From JAJDOD01 sp039024895 (GTDB lineage Bacteria; Pseudomonadota; Alphaproteobacteria; Rhodobacterales; Rhodobacteraceae), in assembly GCA_039024895.1 (NCBI GenBank), contig JBCCPJ010000004.1, forward strand, positions 113,061 to 177,060: 64,000 nucleotides of DNA. The letters are read 5' to 3'. Each line of letters starts with the position of its first letter. Positions within the stretch are counted from its first letter, which is position 1. Under the pieces are notes generated by a model. The model was not told the origin of the DNA, did no database searches, and saw only the letters and a list, made by a program, of their open reading frames with translations. A program made the translations under genes and the position numbers. Shown here piece after piece: positions 60,241 through 64,000 of this stretch.

Positions 60241-60792
60241 ATGGAAGGTTTCACCATCATCGACGGCATCGTAGCTGTGGTCATCATTCTATCGGCTGTC
60301 CTCGCGTATTCGCGCGGGTTCGTGCGGGAAGCCCTCTCGATTGGTGGATGGGCCTTGGCTGCTGTGGTGGCCTATGTCTTTGCGCCTTCGGTACAACCTT
60401 TGATGAAAGAAATTCCTGTTTTAAAAGACTTTCTTGGAGAATCAGGCGAGTTGGCAATGATTGCCGCCTTCGCCGCTGTCTTTGCGGCAGGCTTGATTGT
60501 CTTCTCGATCATCACGCCACTGTTTTCGGGTGCCGTACAACGCTCGGCGCTCGGCGGCATAGATCGTGGGCTTGGCTTCCTCTTTGGCGTTTTGCGCGGT
60601 GCGGTGCTCGTTGCGATCGCGTTTTTGATTTATGAACGCGTGATCGTGTCCGATCCGATCCCGATGGTAGATGACAGCCGAACAGCCGTTGTCTTCGCCC
60701 AATTGTCGGAACAGCTCGACGAACAGTTGCCACAAGACGTGCCGGGCTGGATTGCCGAGCGCTACGACGACTTGATCAATCAAGCGCAGTAA
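60241..60792 (+). CDS. cvpA: CvpA-family membrane protein
   Basis: 183 residues, four membrane segments. Opening GFTIIDGIVAVVIILSAVLAYSRGFVREALSIGGWALAAVVAYVFAP and later GALGGIDRGLGFLFGVLRGAVLVAI-like sequence (here SALGGIDRGLGFLFGVLRG). These are the CvpA signatures. The family is linked to colicin V production in E. coli and to envelope and biofilm traits elsewhere. The order cvpA-purF is the same as in many proteobacteria. Confidence 0.93.
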   Translation: MEGFTIIDGIVAVVIILSAVLAYSRGFVREALSIGGWALAAVVAYVFAPSVQPLMKEIPVLKDFLGESGELAMIAAFAAVFAAGLIVFSIITPLFSGAVQRSALGGIDRGLGFLFGVLRGAVLVAIAFLIYERVIVSDPIPMVDDSRTAVVFAQLSEQLDEQLPQDVPGWIAERYDDLINQAQ

Positions 60793-60821
60793 GCAAGCTC
60801 GCCATAAAACGGTTGCTACTC

Positions 60822-60840
60822 CGAAAACGCACCGTTTTCG
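60822..60840 (+). terminator. Hairpin after cvpA
   Basis: CGAAAACG (60822-60829) and CGTTTTCG (60833-60840) form a perfect 8-bp stem with a CAC loop, followed by TTTC. It is 30 bp after the cvpA stop and probably ends the radA-cvpA transcript, although the T-run is short. Confidence 0.6.
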
Positions 60841-61089
60841 TTTCAGAAACAATCTGGATTATGGCAATCCTGCCATAACACTGGTGCGAATTTAGCGCGC
60901 TTATTGTTTCGTATCAGCGAACGTAAGGTCGCATAAGTATTGCAAATGTCGATGCAGAGCGACTGATACAGCGTCATTGTTTCCCATTTCGGGATTTCAG
61001 ACCATTTGTGCCACCTTTATAGGGCAACGCTGTCCACAAACTGGCCTTGAAGCGATTGAATCTCGCCCAACTGCTGCCCATTGCCACAG

Positions 61090-61313
61090 GCATACCTTTT
61101 CATGTGAAGCGGGCCTGCGAGTGGTTCCAACGGTCCGCGTAGTGAGTGAGTGAGTTGGGCGTCGGTGTAGCCGTTTTGGCTCCCGGCGCCTTTTTGGTCT
61201 GGCGATTATTGAGTGCTTGAGTTGCGAGTTCGCCCAAGAGTTACAAGTGCTGCCTGTCAGGTAAACGAAGTGCAAGGGCCCGCGAAGAAATCGCCGGGCC
61301 CTTCGGCTTTTTT
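61090..61313 (+). ncRNA. Candidate small RNA or purF leader ending in a strong terminator
   Basis: The stretch from about 61090 is GT- and GC-rich and contains no ORF with a ribosome site on the plus strand. It ends in AAGGGCCCG (61274-61282) pairing with CGGGCCCTT (61295-61303), followed by CGGCTTTTTT (61304-61313), a classic intrinsic terminator. This would release an RNA of up to about 220 nt or control read-through into purF. The 5' limit is a guess and I recognise no Rfam family. Confidence 0.4.
61274..61313 (+). terminator. Strong intrinsic terminator upstream of purF
   Basis: A 9-bp perfect GC-rich stem (AAGGGCCCG with CGGGCCCTT) followed by CGGCTTTTTT. It lies 72 bp before purF on the plus strand, so purF must have its own promoter in the short gap or depend on anti-termination. 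Confidence 0.85.
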
Positions 61314-61385
61314 CCAGCCTTCTACGTGACAGGAACATAACAAGACGCTACACAGCATTAGCTGCTACAATCAGAGCTCGCTTAC

Positions 61386-62864
61386 ATGTCAAATCTACCG
61401 CACGCGTTGACCAGCAAACCGTACGACGATGACGATAAAATCCGTGATGAGTGTGGGGTATTTGGCGCCATTGGCGTTGCAGATGCCGCCAGTTTCGTCG
61501 CTCTAGGCCTACACGCGCTTCAGCATAGAGGTCAGGAAGCCGGCGGGATAATCACATATCATGATGAGACAGGGTTCAACTCTGCGCGACGCTTTGGACT
61601 TGTCAGGGACAACTTCACGAGCAAGTCCATTATTGAAACCTTGCCCGGTTCAATCGGCGTCGGGCATGTAAGATATTCTACCGCAGGTTCGAAAGGTCAC
61701 ACACAAATTCGGGACGTCCAGCCCTTTTTCGGTGAGTTCGCCATGGGGGGCGCTGCACTTGCTCATAATGGCAACCTGACCAACGCTCTTTCTCTCCGCC
61801 GCGATTTGATCCAGCGCGGGGCAATCTTTCAATCATCCTCGGACACCGAGTGCATCGTGCATCTTATGGCGCGCTCCATGGGGCGAACGATCCCGGACCG
61901 CATGAAGGAGGCGCTGCGCCAAGTGGAAGGGGCGTTTTCGATCGTAGCCATGACGCGCTCAAAGCTGATCGGCGTACGCGACCCCCTCGGCATACGCCCG
62001 CTTGTCTTGGGTAAAGTTGGGGACGATGGCATGGTTCTGGCCTCAGAAACCTGTGCCCTTGACATCATTGGCGCCGATTTTGTGCGGGAGATCGAACCCG
62101 GCGAAATGGTCGTGATTTCAGCAGGTCACGTCGCCAGCTATCGCCCTTTCGAGCCAGCCAACCCGCAGCCATGCATTTTTGAGCTGGTCTATTTTAGTAG
62201 ACCCGATTCCGTGATCGGGGGGCGCTCTGTGTACGAGGTGCGTCGACAAATCGGCGCAGAGCTGGCTAAGGAAGCACCGGTGGAAGCGGACATGGTTTGT
62301 CCGGTACCCGACGGGGGCACACCGGCGGCTATCGGCTACAGCCAAGCGTCGGGCATTCCTTTTGAAATGGGCATTGTGCGCAACCAGTATGTGGGGCGCA
62401 CCTTCATCGAACCGACCGAGCAAATTCGCAGCATGGGCGTCCGCCTAAAGCTCAACGTCAATCGCGCATTGATGAATGGCAAACGGGTGATCTTGGTCGA
62501 CGACTCGATTGTCCGCGGCACCACGAGCCGGAAGCTTAAGGATATGATCCTCGAAGCTGGAGCCGCCGAAGTGCATTACAGGATTGCAAGCCCGCCAACC
62601 GTTTGGCCCTGTTTCTTTGGCGTTGATATGCCGACGCGTGAGGAATTGTTGGCCGCCAACATGTCCGAAAGCGAAATGTGCGACTACCTCGGGGTGTCTT
62701 CGCTGAAGTTCGTCTCAATCGATGGCCTCTATCGGGCCGCCGGAGAAAAGAACGGGCGCAATCCGAACGCGCCCGCCTTTTATGACGCTGTCTTTACTGG
62801 CAACTATCCGATCCCATTGACGGATCAATCGGAGCAGGGTCTGCAACTGAAAGCCGCAGAGTAG
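61386..62864 (+). CDS. purF: Amidophosphoribosyltransferase
   Basis: First enzyme of de novo purine synthesis: PRPP plus glutamine to phosphoribosylamine. 492 residues. A 22-residue propeptide (MSNLPHALTSKPYDDDDKIRDE) precedes the nucleophile Cys23 in ECGVFGAIG. Glutaminase features include GVGHVRYSTAGSKG, and the PRPP loop is RVILVDDSIVRGTTSRKL. Closing segments CDYLGVSSLKF match PurF. A strong terminator lies 72 bp upstream; the converging YHS gene ends one base beyond the stop. Confidence 0.97.
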   Translation: MSNLPHALTSKPYDDDDKIRDECGVFGAIGVADAASFVALGLHALQHRGQEAGGIITYHDETGFNSARRFGLVRDNFTSKSIIETLPGSIGVGHVRYSTAGSKGHTQIRDVQPFFGEFAMGGAALAHNGNLTNALSLRRDLIQRGAIFQSSSDTECIVHLMARSMGRTIPDRMKEALRQVEGAFSIVAMTRSKLIGVRDPLGIRPLVLGKVGDDGMVLASETCALDIIGADFVREIEPGEMVVISAGHVASYRPFEPANPQPCIFELVYFSRPDSVIGGRSVYEVRRQIGAELAKEAPVEADMVCPVPDGGTPAAIGYSQASGIPFEMGIVRNQYVGRTFIEPTEQIRSMGVRLKLNVNRALMNGKRVILVDDSIVRGTTSRKLKDMILEAGAAEVHYRIASPPTVWPCFFGVDMPTREELLAANMSESEMCDYLGVSSLKFVSIDGLYRAAGEKNGRNPNAPAFYDAVFTGNYPIPLTDQSEQGLQLKAAE

Positions 62865-62865
62865 C

Positions 62866-63324
62866 TTACGCGCTTAGAACGGCTGGCCAATTAGCGTCCG
62901 CCTGAGCGATGTGGTGACGTTTCCGTGCCGACCAAAGCGCCCGCACCGACTTCGAATAATTCAGATAGAGGCGATCTTCGTGGATGCTCCACGCCCCAGG
63001 GTCCGTGCTGGCCGTATAACCCTTCGACACGGCGTAGGCGCAGTAACCGCCATATTTGGGGGCGAGTTTCTCGGGATCGGCATCGAACATCGCTTTGTTT
63101 GCAGCACTCGCAAATTGGAGTGTTGCGCCGTCCCATTCTGACGTGTTTTCGGGCGAACCAAGAACCGGCTTGCTTTCGGTGAAATACGCGACCGGATCAT
63201 AGCCGTTAATGGCAACACCACTTGTCGCATAAACCGGCGGTTCCGCCGCCTGCGCGGCTGGTGTAAAGGCTACGGCCGCTGGCACAGCGGCAGCGGTGGC
63301 AAGGAAGGAACGACGGGTCAGCAT
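62866..63324 (-). CDS. Secreted YHS-domain protein
   Basis: 152 residues from the ATG at 63324, preferred because a twin-arginine signal starts there (MLTRRSFLATAAAVPAAVAF) and the frame to 63522 has poor composition. The mature protein contains a YHS-like unit: INGYDPVAYFTESKPVLGSPENTSEWDGATLQFASAANKAMFDADPEKLAPKYGGYCAYAV. The Cys of GGYCAYA and the GYDPVAYF segment are typical. YHS domains bind metals or iron-sulfur units; the role here is unknown. It diverges from dgkA. Confidence 0.88.
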   Translation of the reverse strand: MLTRRSFLATAAAVPAAVAFTPAAQAAEPPVYATSGVAINGYDPVAYFTESKPVLGSPENTSEWDGATLQFASAANKAMFDADPEKLAPKYGGYCAYAVSKGYTASTDPGAWSIHEDRLYLNYSKSVRALWSARKRHHIAQADANWPAVLSA

Positions 63325-63510
63325 GGGTCTGTCTCTCTCATTGGTGCGGTGTCCATACCCAGATGGCCAAGTAGTTCGCAGCTTGAAAGAGCGCTGACAC
63401 CCATGTGAAGTTCGAAACGGCGCCCCGTGAATATTGTTACAGATCGGGATTTCGCCCAGCCCTTGACCCAGTGGGTCAGGCACGCCATGCAGAGGAAAAG
63501 GGACTGAGGC

Positions 63511-63885
63511 ATGGCAAACCAACCGTTAAAGGGCATTGAGCGGCTTAAGGCGGCCTTTCTGAATTCCCGCCAGGGTGCGCGCGATATTTGGCGCGGCGAA
63601 GAAGCCTTCAGGCTTGAAGTTATAATTCTTCTGGTAGGGGTCCCCATCGCTTTTTGGCTCGCAAAAGACTACTTTCAAACGGCCATACTGATCGGCACCA
63701 TCTTGATCTTGATCACGGTTGAAATCCTGAACTCCGCCATTGAAGCGGTCGTGGATCGCATCGGTCCCGAACGGCATGAACTCTCTCGCATGGCCAAAGA
63801 CTTGGGCTCGCTGGCGGTTCTGGTAGCGACCGGCCTCGTTATCTTGATTTGGGGCGCGGCGCTCCTCGACCGTTTTCTGCATTGA
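63511..63885 (+). CDS. dgkA: Diacylglycerol kinase
   Basis: 124-residue membrane enzyme that phosphorylates diacylglycerol to phosphatidate, recycling the lipid left by membrane-derived glucan synthesis. The catalytic stretch is EILNSAIEAVVDRIGPERHELSRMAKDLGSLAV with Glu and Asp residues in the usual places. Three membrane segments are evident (VIILLVGVPIAFWL, AILIGTILILITVEIL, AVLVATGLVILIWGAALL). Length matches the family. GGACTGAGGC precedes the ATG. Confidence 0.95.
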   Translation: MANQPLKGIERLKAAFLNSRQGARDIWRGEEAFRLEVIILLVGVPIAFWLAKDYFQTAILIGTILILITVEILNSAIEAVVDRIGPERHELSRMAKDLGSLAVLVATGLVILIWGAALLDRFLH

Positions 63886-63931
63886 CCCAACCTGCTGGTA
63901 AGGCCAGTTAAGAAGAAAAATCGGAGCAGTC

Positions 63932-64000
63932 ATGGCCAGTCCAGCGCCATTCTCGCGGTATGAATTTTTGATCGCTTGGCGTTACCTACGCGCGAAGCGC
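63932..64000 (+). CDS. LolC/LolE-type lipoprotein-releasing permease, start only
   Basis: The ATG at 63932 (GGAG 6 bases upstream) opens a frame whose first 23 residues include FSRYEFLIAWRYLRAKR. This is the usual N-terminal pattern of LolC/LolE permeases (FxxFIAxRYLRAKR). The rest lies outside the window, so the assignment depends on a short stretch. Confidence 0.6.
   Translation, partial: MASPAPFSRYEFLIAWRYLRAKR

Larger units (their letters stand above)
60793..61385. other. Leader region before purF, about 590 bp, with two hairpins
   Basis: No protein gene is supported. A hairpin (60822-60840) lies 30 bp after cvpA, and a strong terminator (61274-61313) lies 72 bp before the purF start. 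Between them are GTGAGTGAGTGAG (61143-61155) and several short repeats. The strong terminator so close to purF suggests a small RNA or an attenuated leader upstream of it. Confidence 0.55.

Noticed and set aside
1..64000. CRISPR array
   Set aside because: No evenly spaced direct repeats with unique spacers and no cas genes were seen on either strand.

Overview
The window looks like chromosomal DNA of an alphaproteobacterium of the Rhodobacteraceae (Roseobacter group). This is inferred from the gene set: an aerobic form I carbon monoxide dehydrogenase operon, a DUF6525 protein, several Opp- and Liv-type ABC importers, and the order radA-cvpA-purF. No database search was possible. Family names come from recognisable motifs and memory.

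Regions. 1-5.9 kb: the end of a cox operon (coxL cut by the window edge, then coxD, coxE, coxF, a 55-codon unnamed ORF and coxG). 6.6-10.75 kb, minus strand: five small or secreted proteins (two NTF2/SnoaL-like, DUF2218, an Ig-like protein and a propeller-like protein), divergent from a LysR regulator. 11.9-19.5 kb: an overlapping peptide/nickel-type ABC importer with an EamA exporter, preceded by DUF6525 and a COG0523 GTPase; an Rrf2 regulator diverges from it across a 17-bp palindrome. 20-24 kb: a small secreted ClpP-like protein and a yjbE/yjbF/yjbH-like exopolysaccharide group. 24.4-25 kb: scars of an IS3 element and a tyrosine integrase, then a large chemoreceptor. 28.4-37.8 kb: a ten-gene catabolic operon (cyclase, cupin, SDR, 3-hydroxyacyl dehydrogenase, Liv-type importer, BKACE), divergent from an IclR regulator. 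38.1-45.1 kb: a self-contained module of a SARP/TPR regulator, a PAP2/haloperoxidase-fold protein with an (Ala-Ala-Gln)7 tract, a subtilase, a small beta-rich protein and a secreted tandem-repeat protein. 45.2-50.9 kb: a decayed mobile/defence island (dead IS3 element, nuclease fragments, truncated hsdM, intact hsdS, intact SIR2 protein) beside two damaged tRNA-like sequences and one intact tRNA-Ser. 51-64 kb: conserved genes (DUF3179, MscS, cytochrome c, GST, phosphatase, alr, MlaE/F-type transporter, radA, cvpA, purF, YHS, dgkA, start of a LolC/E permease).

The strongest candidate for an undescribed system is the five-gene 38.1-45.1 kb module. Next come the BKACE catabolic operon, whose substrate cannot be named, and the SIR2 protein next to an orphan HsdS.
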